DNA of 64,000 bases from Phymatolithon calcareum (taxonomy: Eukaryota > Rhodophyta > Florideophyceae > Hapalidiales), in the NCBI GenBank assembly GCA_977006965.1, contig OZ345381.1, positions 62,001-126,000 on the forward strand, given 5' to 3'. Made by a program: the position numbers and the translations under genes. Under the pieces are notes generated by a model. It did no database searches. It worked only from the letters and a program-made list of their open reading frames with translations, and had not been told where the DNA came from. Numbering within the stretch: position 1 is the first letter of the stretch; each line of letters begins with the position of its first letter. Shown piece by piece: positions 1 through 10,276 of this stretch.

Positions 1-455
1 CGGACAGGGACGGCGTCGTCTTCGGGAGGCGACCATGGCTAGGCCGTCAACCTTGGTACAGACGCACGAAAAAGGGAAGAAGGGGCGCGCAGTGACCACC
101 ATGCTGGCTTGCAGAGTGAACCGATGCGGTCAAGGGTGGGAAGAACTCCGACTCCGCGTGGTCAAAGGGCCGTGCAGGCGACCTTGAGCGTGCTACGACC
201 CGAGCATTCGAGCCGAAATACAAAGAACTCCCCACCTTCCTTTACTCAGAGGAAGGAGCTAACTAGCTTATATACTACAACCTACGCAAAAGACAGCGAT
301 GCAGCCCATAGACACACGAGAGACACGTGCAAGTATGGCCCAACAGTTCACCTACCACAAGCAGCATGACTATCGCGATCCAAGTTGTGCGGCGTACAGT
401 CGCGAGACGAAAAAGCGACCGCCTTGGGACAGCGACATAACAGCGGGCGCGACAG
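1..455 (+). repeat. LTR-like dispersed repeat, copy A (cut by window edge)
   Basis: Closely matches 13555-14007 by eye over its whole length in the same orientation, and 28165-28632 more distantly in the opposite orientation. The matching blocks include a TATA-like stretch (agcttatatactac near 266) followed by a conserved tail that ends around 450. The left end is cut by the window; the fuller copy at 13165 has about 390 bp more upstream. A long open frame shared between copies appears to be fortuitous. An LTR is the best interpretation, but the element body it would belong to is not recognised. Confidence 0.7.
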
Positions 456-2394
456 TTAGAAAAATGGGTACAACATTGTCTGTCACGCCGGCTTTTCGAC
501 ATTCGGTATTTGCTTCTGCCTAGTCCAGTCCATGAGTCTTTTTTCAGTCCAGGAAACTTCTGATCGCTGAGCTCCAAGAGATACTTCCCAGTCTGAGAAG
601 CAAAAGCACAAAAAGAAAAATGAGTTAGAACCAGCGTGTCATTGCCAGAAAAGAAATCGCAAACTCAATGAAATAGCTTCATAAGAGCAAAGCCGATGCT
701 GTGCATTCTCAAAACGCGTTCTTCCGCCTCCGTAGGACTGTAGCCTTGCAGTAATCATGGGCGTGGTAGATTTCTCATATGACGCACGATTTCCCGGGCT
801 GGAGGGAGTGAGCAAATTTGCCGTATCGCTAGAATGATCTCTTAAGTCAAAGAGACATCGGCTTCTAAAGAAAATGCATATCGGTTCCCGTCCTTGCCAT
901 CACGCATTCGGCGCACGACGACGTTTAAATAGCTGCGAGATATCAATGGCTCTCCATACGCGCCTGAAAAACTTCGAGCTCTGGGCGATCTTGACGGGAG
1001 CGGACTGATTTACGCCACTGCAGCGCACTAAAACGACGCATTCTTAGCGATTGCGAGCGCACGCAGGCTCTGTGTGCCTGAAATTCTTCTCCGGAAATGT
1101 CCAAGGAAGAAAACGGCAGAGCTTCCAACTCAGAGTGCGCTCGACGTGCTGGGTGACTCTGTTTTTTGGGTTGTACATTTTACGTTTCGGGTGAAAGTAC
1201 TGTGCAGTACAGAACGAAACGAGGTATCATATTACAGTATTGGTTGCAAATGATGCGCTAAACAAAGAATGCTCTTGTATCGAGATGATCTCGATCTCGG
1301 CTATGTGCCAGAACTTCAGAACTTTCGTGAACGCAATAAAGCTGTGTCGGTAATGTGTGGTCAGCGGGTGGAGCCCTCGAGGAAATCACATCCTATAATG
1401 CTGCCGGGCCTGACCCAGTGCATCTGAGGAGCTCCATCCAGAGTTCGACCTGGTCAAACCCTGGACTTCCGCTTCCCTGAACTAATCTACAAGAACACAA
1501 AGGGGATGGGAGGGTGGGAGAAACAAAAGAAACGATTTCTCGATGCGGTCGAGCGGACGGAGGCAGATGTTGCACGGATGCACCTTGGTTTCTTGCTGTT
1601 GAGATGCGTGAGCTCGCGGGTTGGAAGGTGCTATGATCCTGAACTCGGAATCTACCGATACATTTGATTTAGGTTCAGAGTTGGTCGCCGTTGGACCGGC
1701 TCTTGTGGCGGTTACTGCGGGCTACGAGTTGGGTATGACAATATCCAGGACACTCGTTGAAACGGATGGTCGTGCGACCGAACGGTGCTGCGGTCACCGT
1801 ATTTTACACGCTGTTCATTGTGTGCCTTTGCTCTTCGAGGCTTGGGACATTCGTCTTCTTCCCTGCTTCGATTGTTTGATAAACGTTCTTCTGCGTTCCT
1901 TGAAATGGTAATTTCTTTTCAGGGATCTACTCCCCGATTCTAGGGATATTTTTGACATAGAATTTTGCTTCCATAATGAGCAATGTGCTTCACAAAATTG
2001 GACCTCGTACTAATGTACTGTGTGAGCCAACGGTAGTGAGCAGGCTGACTTGAAGACCTGATCATGGTGTTTTCGGCTCAGCTGGAGAATGCATTTTTGC
2101 TCAGAGTGGCATAATTAAGGTCACTTGATATTGGACAACACGGTTATTACTTAGGGTATCGATAAGTCTTATCTTGTGCAGTTTTTCTAGTTGAAGTTTA
2201 TTAAAAATTTTCACAGTCTCACGAATAAACGGGCGCAGCGTTGTCAGTTTCTACCTTCCATTGTGTAGTCTGTTGTAGCCTTCCACTTGTCATAGTCTAT
2301 GGGGAAAAGTTAGGATCCTAGACGATCCTATCGCCTACGCGATTTTCTTGTGGTGTTCGCTGCGGGCGCCCCCACCAATACGCGTGGTGTCTTA
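456..2394. other. intergenic, no gene seen
   Basis: No open frame here looks like protein and no repeat pair was recognised apart from scattered TACTGT/ACAGTA words (1197-1240, 2016). It may be the decayed body of a mobile element, because it lies between two copies of the LTR-like repeat. Confidence 0.4.
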
Positions 2395-3940
2395 CTAAAT
2401 ATCTCTTGCTTTGACTTCAGAACAGACCTTTTTCGTTTTCCATGCACTTAATGAAGGTCTTGCTGAATAGCAAAAGTTCTCAGGGTCTTTCTCGGTGCTC
2501 AATCTTTTGTTTTCTTTCCGATCGCATCCTGTCAGATTGCATTCCAGAGTTGCCATATGCTGTCGAACTCTGTTTCCGAATGTCTCCAACATGCTTGTTA
2601 TGGACGCCTATGTGAATCTTCGCAGATGTATTGAAGGGCACGTTATCTGAGCCCAGTGTCTGGGAATTTGAGGATTGCTGGCAGCTCGCTTGTCTTGTTC
2701 TACGGGATTACTCTTTTCCTCTTCAGTTCAAGGCGATGTTTCCGAAGACTGTTTCTATTGAATTTGTTTGACTGCTTCAACAAACGGCTCTTTGTTATCC
2801 ATCGCCGCAATGTCATTCGTTGTAGATTGCAGCTCTTGGGTGTTTGAGTTTTCAGGCGGATTTTCTAAAATCCATTTTTCTTTCGCCATTGTTTTTCTCA
2901 GAATCTTGCAAGAAAGAATCTCCCGTCTTTGGTTTGGAGCATGGATTCGGCACATAATGCGGAGTCTCTCTGTACTTCCTCTTTCCATCGGTCCGACTAC
3001 TCAGCTGAAGAACATTTGTTTAACTTCCTTGTGGTGGTCTGAACGTTTTTGGCCATGGCATTAGATGCATTGCATATTCCCAGCGTGGCCGGAGTAGTGC
3101 TTTGTACACCTGGATGCATTTTGGATGGTCAGCCCTTCCTTGCATATTCCAAGTGTGCGTATCTCATACATGGTGGACCTTGCATTCTTCAGGCGTTGTA
3201 GCATTTTCGTGTCTGTTACGCTCGTGGGGCCTCGGGAAACTCCAAGATACGTGACTTCGGGAAGGTGGGTCAGGACATTTTTCGTGAGTTTAAATATCAC
3301 TCGTGCTGTTTCCTCAGATTCTCGGAGGAGACCAAAGGTGGGTTTTTGTACTTCACTAACTCGTGTTACACCAATAAAATAAGAAACTCTTCTTTAGACA
3401 GACTATAGCCAAAACCTCTTGGTTTCCCCAAGCTTCAGCAGATGCGTTGGTAACTTTTAAATAAAAATCTACTTTTCTTCTTCTTCTTCCACTTCTAAGA
3501 TCTTGTTATTGCCTTATTACGTATTCCGTGTTATCGCGCGTCCTTCGGTCCAGCGAGTAGCCATGTCCAGCATTAGTGTTTTGGCTAACAACAGAACGTC
3601 ATCTACGAATAGGATAACGGGAACATCGGCCCAGTTGCTCGGATTGTTGTTCATCCGCTCGGAAAACTCATCCATGAGATTGATCTACAAACTCGGACGG
3701 AGGGGGCCATGTGGTGCACCCCTGTCCACTGAACACCACTTCTTGTTGGCATCATTAAATGTTGAAACCCATATCAGTGGCAGAAATGCCTCGGTCACAG
3801 GCTATTCTGCAGACCCCGGCTTTCATTTCGTGGCTCATTCGATTCACGAAGTGTTTTCTCGCTTATGCATCGCAGAAGCATTTGAACGAGGCAACGTGTC
3901 CCACCACCACAGTTGGAAATTGATATCCCTGTTTTTTTAA
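2395..3940 (-). pseudogene. decayed non-LTR (LINE) reverse transcriptase
   Basis: Reading the minus strand, a segment near 3540-3625 encodes the catalytic box LFVDDVLLLAKT, the FxDD motif of reverse transcriptase palm domains. Downstream (3300-3061) follows the typical post-palm block of LINE polymerases, LPEVTYLGVSRG, then a helical stretch of about 30 residues. Further frames (2988-2755 and 2592-2395) may be its C-terminal part. The reading frame is broken by stops and shifts between all these pieces, so the copy is dead. The family resembles the plus-strand copy at 43.1-44.7 kb (FADD there), but they are not close duplicates. Ends are not defined. Confidence 0.7.
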
Positions 3941-4791
3941 TTTACCGGTGGCGCTAGTCGCTATTCGCTTATATAGGATAACTATCGGAATTTTTAGCAA
4001 TCGACTAGCTTTCTGTAGATGCACATGTAACAAACATCATGCTTGCACGAGACAAGCAGCTGAATGTGCCTGATATTCTTTTTTTGTTCATCGTGACTCT
4101 TAGAATCGATAGATCTATGCTTTTGGATTCCAAGGTGGTACCAGTGGTTAGCGTACATGTCGACCAGCTTCATATCGATAGCACTCGCGATAATTTCCCT
4201 GCTTGGCGATAGTTTCCCTGTTTTTTATGTGTCCCGTTCTTGTGTATTGGAGCGAGGAGAGCTTTCTGCAAGGGGAGAGGCATGTAGCTGCACCAACCGC
4301 AGGTTGTCTATACGGCCGTGATCACGACTGCATTCAGAGATGCATTCACTTTAAGCATTCGACATGTGTAGAATAGACAAAATCTATTCACATGATCGGC
4401 ATTGATATTTCGAAGAGTCTGCCAAAACTTTTTGCAGAAGAGCATAAGTTTGTGTTATTGAGTTGCTTTTAGTGCCAAAGAAGAGCCATTTTTAGGATAA
4501 GTGACACTGAACCATCGTTTCTCTGATTAGTGACACTGAAGTGCTCTTTTTCATATTAATGACACAGACGTGAAAATCAGTGACAAGGAAAATATTTAGC
4601 AGTTCCGTAATGGAAGTTTCTAACACAAAATGCGACAATGTTTTCAGGGCTCCACGCTCTGGCGTGCTGTAACGCCTCGCGGCGTGTCAGGGTGAAGGAA
4701 AAGATGGGAACGATGGTATCGTTGGGAACAGGAGAGGTTGAGAAGCTAGGTCGCCATGCGGTTTTTCGTTTCCGATGGCGCTGCCTTTACT
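3941..4791. other. intergenic with short direct repeats
   Basis: No gene. The words agtgacactga, or close variants, recur at about 4499, 4530 and 4555, suggesting a tiny degenerate tandem array. GC-rich mini-hairpins (for example cacgctctggcgtg at 4653) mark the approach to the inverted-repeat complex. Confidence 0.35.
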
Positions 4792-4849
4792 GTCAACCGG
4801 CTGAGGGGGTAGACATGCCGATGATCGGCTTCCTATTGCAACTGATTGC

Positions 4850-4879
4850 TTCTATGTCATCCCTAGGGATGACATAGAA
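4850..4879. repeat. perfect 30-bp palindrome
   Basis: The sequence equals its own reverse complement over 30 bp, with ttctatgtcatccct as the left half. The same core is repeated at 5665-5690, preceded in both places by the word ttgattgctt. Such palindromes are typical of element termini or protein-binding sites. Confidence 0.9.
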
Positions 4880-5474
4880 TATTGTTTTTGTAGACGCGAG
4901 AAAACACGAGCTGCTTTCACGTAACTAACGAAAGTAAATGTGAGCTTGGACCTATAAATATTTAATAGTTCATCTAAAATTGAGCATTTTCAATGCTCAT
5001 ATCACTTTCATTAAAACTCAGTTCTATTGGCCAGATGATCTTCCAAACCCTGTCAACCTTCAATTTATAAAACCTGATGCGGGAAAAATAAGTTGGAAGC
5101 TTAAATTCGATTGTTTATTTTGATGTGATGAGGATTTTATAAGTTGTAAATCACTACATTATTCCTCGGGGAGGAGAGAAATATAAGATAAATTTTCTCA
5201 AGAATTTGAGCAGGGGAAGAGGAAAAAATAAGTGTTTTCTCACTTAATTTTTGTGCAGAGGTAAGAACTAAATAAGTTAGTTTTTTCTAATATTTTGAAA
5301 ACGTGAACAGAAAACGACAACAGTCTGGGCATGGACCGCTTTACCATCGTTTCGGTTCTTAGTGGTCCAGTGAAAGAGTCATTTTTGTACTTTATGTGGG
5401 AGCTTCCATTGGCAACAAACTTGTACTTTTCAAAACGGCGTGTTTTCTCGCGTCTACAAAAACAAGTCGTATGT

Positions 5475-5643
5475 GTACCGTAAGCCGGGATAACAAATGT
5501 GTAAAACGTGCTCGTACCTGGTCCTCCTGGGTACAATAGTCCCTCGGGCTCCGCCCTCGGGTCCCGCCCTCGGGTCCTATTGTACCCACTCGGGCCTGGT
5601 ACTCTTACGTTTTACTTTCATTTGTTATCCCGGCTTACGGTAC
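5475..5643. repeat. long hairpin with GC-rich loop
   Basis: Left arm 5475-5539 and right arm 5577-5643 are imperfect reverse complements over about 65 bp, beginning gtaccgtaagccgggataac. The 37-bp loop consists of three copies of the word ccctcggg(ct/tc). No promoter or gene was recognised inside. Confidence 0.85.
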
Positions 5644-5664
5644 TCATCTCCTTATTGATTGCTT

Positions 5665-5690
5665 CTATGTCATCCCTAGGGATGACATAG
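5665..5690. repeat. perfect 26-bp palindrome
   Basis: Second copy of the palindrome at 4850-4879, self-complementary over 26 bp (left half ctatgtcatccct). It lies just outside the long hairpin. Confidence 0.9.
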
Positions 5691-5797
5691 TAGCTTTGAT
5701 AGGACACTCGTACGAAATCCTTATTTTCCACTTGTTTCTCAGCCGGTTGACAAGCGTGTTGTACACCGTATTTTCGAGATGACAATAGCCCGCAGGC

Positions 5798-5839
5798 CAT
5801 GATATTCGGACCTCGGCTGCGCCTCGGTTGAATATCATG
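5798..5839. repeat. short hairpin, catgatattc arms
   Basis: Perfect 10-bp arms (5798-5807 and 5830-5839) enclose a GC-rich loop containing cctcggctgcgcctcgg. The loop style matches the loop of the hairpin at 5475-5643, so the two probably belong to one repeat system. Confidence 0.7.
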
Positions 5840-5916
5840 CCCTCGGGCTCATGTCATCCCTCGCAGCCGGCGCACAACCCCCACTTGTGTTTAAGTAGTA
5901 ATTCGCTCGATTATCA

Positions 5917-6480
5917 ATGTGGGAAAGGCAGGAGGAAGACCCCAGTGTTCTGCTAATCACAAGACATGCAAAAACCAACATCTTGATTGGATCCCGGCTT
6001 ACCAGTAACTCCGGTAGGCCTCTCTTCTTCGTGGACCTTCCGGTACCCACAGGGAAGAGTCGTCTACTGGCAGGGATAGCGGTGCCCAGGAAGGATCACG
6101 CAATCAATATCCCTAGATGCCAGCTTAGGGACAGCGAAGGTATCGCGTCAACGTCCCTTCAGCCGATCACGAGTTCTCTCGTGCTGGCTCGGCGTGTGAA
6201 AGACCAGGGTATTACAGTGTGCATGACAGGGAAAATTTTGCACAATTTGCGTACTCTTTTGTGTCTCTGCAAATTATCATTGTCAGTAGTGCTCCAATGT
6301 CTCGCGGAAGAGTCAATTATTGTTCACAAATCATGGCCCGGTATTGACAAAGATGTTATTAGTATGCTAACATTTCCCAGCTCGGAGAAGAGGATTTATT
6401 CTATAAATTCTAGATCGATATCATCCCTTACAAATAAAATACTTTTCTTTCCCAAGCCTTCCAATCGGACGGCGGCCTAA
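5917..6480 (+). CDS. hypothetical protein, 187 aa, doubtful
   Basis: An uninterrupted ATG frame of 187 codons between the inverted-repeat complex and the chromovirus. The product has no motif I recognise, no clear signal peptide and no repeat. Composition is not obviously protein-like and the frame stops 40 bp before the chromovirus LTR. It may be a chance frame within decayed mobile DNA; I list it only because of its length. Confidence 0.15.
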   Translation: MWERQEEDPSVLLITRHAKTNILIGSRLTSNSGRPLFFVDLPVPTGKSRLLAGIAVPRKDHAINIPRCQLRDSEGIASTSLQPITSSLVLARRVKDQGITVCMTGKILHNLRTLLCLCKLSLSVVLQCLAEESIIVHKSWPGIDKDVISMLTFPSSEKRIYSINSRSISSLTNKILFFPKPSNRTAA

Positions 6481-6513
6481 GGCCCTCAAAAGAAGGACAA
6501 GGAAGTGCTTAAG

Positions 6514-6518
6514 AACCT
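6514..6518. repeat. probable 5-bp target site duplication, left copy
   Basis: The word aacct lies one base outside the left LTR and recurs at 12982-12986, one base outside the right LTR. Five bases is the usual duplication length for Ty3/gypsy integration. The one-base offset on both sides makes this probable rather than certain. Confidence 0.55.
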
Positions 6519-6519
6519 A

Positions 6520-6774
6520 TGGCAACTAAGGGAAAACCTAGTTGTAGGTTAGTGCGGTAGCGGTTTTTGGGGTTCTCCCGCCCTCTGGACTATGTAGCCG
6601 TCGGGCGGAATAATCTGGAGACTCTAACATATGATCTAACTCTCAGTCGACGAGCGGCGCACTTATGACAGGCGCGGTCGTCTGGCTGCTGTAACGGTAC
6701 AATGTTTGTACGCATACCGTGTCTGAAGGTGCCTTGACCCTTTGTACCGGGATCTAAGTAAGGATTACTCTACA
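6520..6774 (-). repeat. chromovirus 3' LTR
   Basis: 255 bp, almost identical to 12726-12980. Inner edge is followed by the polypurine tract as read on the minus strand. The roughly 4% divergence suggests the insertion is old, in keeping with the broken frames. Confidence 0.95.
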
Positions 6775-7165
6775 GCCCTCCCTCCCAAGAGAGGGACAGG
6801 GTTGCTTTGGCTTTGGCGACCAAAGCTTTTGGTGTCGATTTGCGTGCAAGTAAGAGCTGCACCAATTTCGGTGCGCCTTCGTACACGCGGCGAAGGGGTT
6901 CAAGGCTATCCTCGCTATTTGGTAGACCTTTCCGACGCATATGAAAATAAATTCCGTCGTCATTCTCTTCAAGTTCCATCAGTCTCGAGACAGGCATTCC
7001 TTTCTCCGAATACAACACGTGAGATAGAATAACGGACTTGTCGAGCTCGTTCTCGGTGTAGAGCAAGAGGCAGCATTCATGCACGTCCTCGTTTGTTGCG
7101 TAGTCTTCCACAGAGAAAAAATAGTCGCTTAAAGTCTTCGCAATATCTAGTGGAGCGGGCTCCAC
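6775..7165 (-). pseudogene. chromovirus C-terminal region with chromodomain
   Basis: A minus-strand frame of about 130 residues that ends at the polypurine tract. Its middle carries the chromodomain signature: a run of hydrophobic and acidic residues, then RRKGLPNSEDSLEPLRRV, which matches the family pattern of a W/R-K-G-x-x-x-S-x-x-T/S-x-E-P block. Chromodomains at the end of integrase direct insertion to marked chromatin. It is separated from the integrase core by stops and by the tandem duplication at 7281-7628. Confidence 0.8.
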
Positions 7166-7280
7166 GTTTTAATCGGTGACGTAGCTTATGATATTCCTGG
7201 ACACCTGTCCTATCTGGGTTCCAGACGCCCTACAAATAGCATGGTGGCGGCCGTCGACAGTAAAGGGGTCAAGCATTTGG

Positions 7281-7628
7281 CTTCAGCTCTTGACACCCTA
7301 CGCATAGCTGGGGATTCTAAGATGCCGACTTTTCATGTTTGCTTTGCCCATCTCATCTAGGCACGTATCGCGCATCCATTTCAACCCCTCTTTCTATTAG
7401 TTCTACCTCTCTTCTCTTTTCTTTTTTTGTTTGTTCGTTTGCAAGCATGTTCAGCTTCAGCTCTTGACTCCCTAAGCATGGCTGGGGATTCCAAGGTACA
7501 AGCGCTTCGGGTTTGCTTCGCCCATATCATGTACGCGCGTATCGCGCATCCTTTTCACCCCCTTCTCTCTATTTGTTCTACGTCTCTTCCCTCTTCTTTT
7601 GTTTGTTTGTTTGTTACTTGTTTGTTCC
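7281..7628. repeat. 174-bp tandem duplication inside the chromovirus
   Basis: Two adjacent copies, 7281-7454 and 7455-7628, both start cttcagctcttgac and end in a T-rich tract. They diverge by roughly 15%, so the duplication is not recent. It lies between the integrase core and the chromodomain and helps to break the frame. Confidence 0.85.
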
Positions 7629-7726
7629 AGATCCGTTATCCGGGGCTACACGCACTCGCTCTGCCGCACTGAGTTCTACCGCGCAGCCCGTCCTGTTTAC
7701 AGTCCAGGAATCCGGGATTCATTCCA

Positions 7727-8784
7727 CTACAGAATACGTCTCGGACCTCTCCATCGCAGAGAAAGCTTCTCACAATTAGAAAATTCTTCTTTTGCCACCA
7801 GTACGTAATCTCCTTCTGAGAAATGGGGAAGTTCTCCACGCGCCGCTGCCGCTCGTTTTTTCGCTCGGTTCTCCTTCAAGGATGGTTGAACGACAGAGTG
7901 TATCTCCTCTAACAGCTGCTTTGTCTTATCGACGTTCATTGCTCTTTCTCGTTGCGCTTTCTTGAGAGACATTATTTTTCCGTTAGAAGCTTGACGGAAT
8001 GTTGTTAGCGGGATCTTTCGTTCATGACCTGTGAAAATAGTTACCGGTGCCAAGTTCTTCCGGTTCGGAGAGGGCGTGTTATTAAGGGCGGATTGGAGAA
8101 TAGGCACCAATCCGGGCCATTCTTTGTGATCCATTCGCAACTCTGACAACAATGATCGAAAGATACGCAGAAACTCTTTTTCCATTCTCTCGATTCCTCC
8201 ATTTGACCAAGGAGTATGCGGGAGAGAGAAGTGTTGGGGTGCTTTCATGCCCTTGCCGATCAGCCGTAAAGTTTCGTTTTTGAAATGGCTTCCACTATCT
8301 GACATTAGCGCATTCGGTGAATTAAATGACGCGCACAAGTCCATAATGGCATCAGCAGAATTCTGTGCATCGGTTTCTGGATAAGGAAAACCCAAACAAA
8401 AGACGAAAAGTCATCCCGTAGCATGAGAAGATATTTGGCTCCACTGACGCTCGGTCCCATCTCCACGTAATCGAATTACAATAAATCACTTTCTCGAGAT
8501 CCATGCATACGTGGTTCATAAGGTCTGGGTACCTTTGCGTCTCCTGTGGATTAGATGCAATGAATGCATGCACGCATAAAAGCCTGCACATCCTCTTTGA
8601 TAGTTGACCAAAAAAATTCCTTCTGGATTGCCGAAATTGTTGCAGTAACTCCGCGATGTCCCACAGCACTGGTGTGCGCGATAATGCAGATTCGCAATTG
8701 CAAATCTCCGGCTTCTTCAGGGATCCAGACCGCTTTCCTATCGGTGCACATTAGACCTTTGTGCAAAACGTAATTCTCAGGCAC
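7727..8784 (-). pseudogene. chromovirus integrase
   Basis: The N-terminal part (8784-8551) has a histidine pair in AHTSAVGHRG and the cysteine pair CIHC, the HHCC zinc-binding domain. The core (8395-7727) has LMSDSGSHF, with the second catalytic Asp, and NGGIERMEKE, with the catalytic Glu. After the core comes a basic region and a GPY/F-like end (LSLRWRGPRRIL). The frame shifts near 8400, between zinc domain and core, so the region with the first Asp is disrupted. Confidence 0.85.
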
Positions 8785-10250
8785 GAGGACTCGTACTGCA
8801 GCTGAACAGACAGAACTTCGTCGCGTGACGGCCAGATGAAGTTCTCATCTTCCGTTGATGGTAAGGTTGGGATGGAAATTAGCCGTCGAACTTTTCGAGC
8901 AGCTCTCCATCTTCTCAATGGGTCGGCCCAAACATTATCGGTCCTCGAAATATGGAAACACACACAGTTGTACCATGACAGATAGTCTGCCCACCTCAAA
9001 ATTTTCCTGACAGAGGACACTGGCAGGTCCGGCAAAACACTAAGCGGATCGAAGGTAAAAATGAGATTTTTATGATCGGTGTATAGCACAAAACCCTCTG
9101 GAGTGGCCAATAGCCAGTGTATTTTGGAACACGTCGCCATGACAGAGTATGCCTCCTTCTCCAATATTGCCCATCCCAGTTGTGTGGAATTGAATCGTCC
9201 GGAAAGGAAAGCAAGTGGCTCGTGCCTCTGCTCTTCATGTGGAAGCGAGAGGTCGGAATGTGGAACTTGGGTGAGTATTCCCGACCAGATCGTGTCACTT
9301 GCGCCAGTGTATACGCAAAGGCGTTTAGTTGCATCACGATGACTCAGTGTGCACAGGTCGACAAGCGCAGCTCTACAATTTTCAAAAGCTTTCAAGTTTT
9401 CAACGGTCCATCCCAGGGTATCGAGTGACACTCGTGCGGTGGCTTTACGACTCCGTTTCCCTGTTGCAGCATAGACAGCTTCGAGGAATTCATGCAAAGA
9501 AGTGGTGATTTCGGAAAAGTTTGGGATCCCTGTGCGCATCCAATTCATGGTGCAGAGGAATTGCTGCAAGTGAGCTCCGGCGGTCGGGTGCTTCATGCTC
9601 ACCAATCCGTCAAGGTGACGCCGGTCAAATCGTATTCTACTGGAAGAAATCAGTCGTTCACACCAACGAATTACAGTCTCGAATAGCTTGCACTTTTCGG
9701 AGTGTAGTTTGAGTTTGAATTCCGCATACAATTTGAGGAACATCTCAATTGCTCATATCAGCTCTTTTGGCGTTTCTGCATGGATGAGGATGTCATCCAA
9801 CCAGAATAATATATTTTTTCGAAGTTCTTCCGACATGACTTGGCTTAATGATGACTGCAGATGTGCCACTGCATTAGTCGTCCGGTACATTACTCGTGTT
9901 GGGGTGAACACTCCGTCCGGCGTGATAAACTATTGGCACTCTTGGCTCTCCTCGGCCAGTGATAGTTGCAAGTACCCATGAGACAAGTCGAAGTTAGCGT
10001 AGCATTATGATTTTCCCAATTTATGGAGCTTTTGTTCCATTATCGGCATTGGATAGGTGTGTTTTTCCGTGTACTTATTAACCGGGCGCATGTCTACCGT
10101 GAATCACCACAAGTTCGGAGCTGGTTTCGGAACCAGTAGCGGCGGTGACGCCCATCGGGCTGTTGGATTTAGGTGTGCCATGTCATTTCGGCGCAATTAT
10201 CCGCTAAACTTCTCCAAGAATTCTCGCTGCGATTGAGAGTAATTTCGGAG
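8751..10250 (-). pseudogene. chromovirus reverse transcriptase and RNase H
   Basis: Read on the minus strand, the RT palm has NFDLSHGYLQL, with the first catalytic Asp, and FWLDDILIHAET, the catalytic pair with Leu in place of the usual Val/Met of YVDD. The thumb and RNase H follow in the long frame 9743-8751: VYTGASDTIWSG replaces the usual first-Asp motif (Gly in place of Asp), LEKEAYSV has the catalytic Glu, and LYTDHKNL the next Asp. Stops in the RT part show the copy is inactive. Confidence 0.88.
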
Positions 10251-10276
10251 AGTACTTGGATGGTCTGCATCCGCGG

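Larger units (their letters stand above)
4792..5751. repeat. nested inverted-repeat complex (possible foldback element)
   Basis: Several inverted pairs are nested around an AT-rich core. The outermost is a perfect 14-bp pair (gtcaaccggctgag at 4792-4805, complement at 5738-5751). Inside it, a perfect 27-bp pair lies at 4882-4908 and 5439-5465 (contains gtagacgcgagaaaacacg). A long hairpin occupies 5475-5643. Two palindromes (4850-4879 and 5665-5690) share the core gtcatccctagggatgac. The enclosed 4.9-5.4 kb is AT-rich and has no recognisable protein. This looks like a non-autonomous foldback or terminal-inverted-repeat element, or several inserted into one another. Confidence 0.65.

Noticed and set aside
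109-369. Frame conserved between 109-369 and 13682-14110 as a protein gene
   Set aside because: Similarity continues outside the frame at the DNA level and the frames end differently; it is a repeat, not a gene.
4638-4877. Plus-strand frame of 79 codons
   Set aside because: Runs into the 30-bp palindrome; no protein-like feature.
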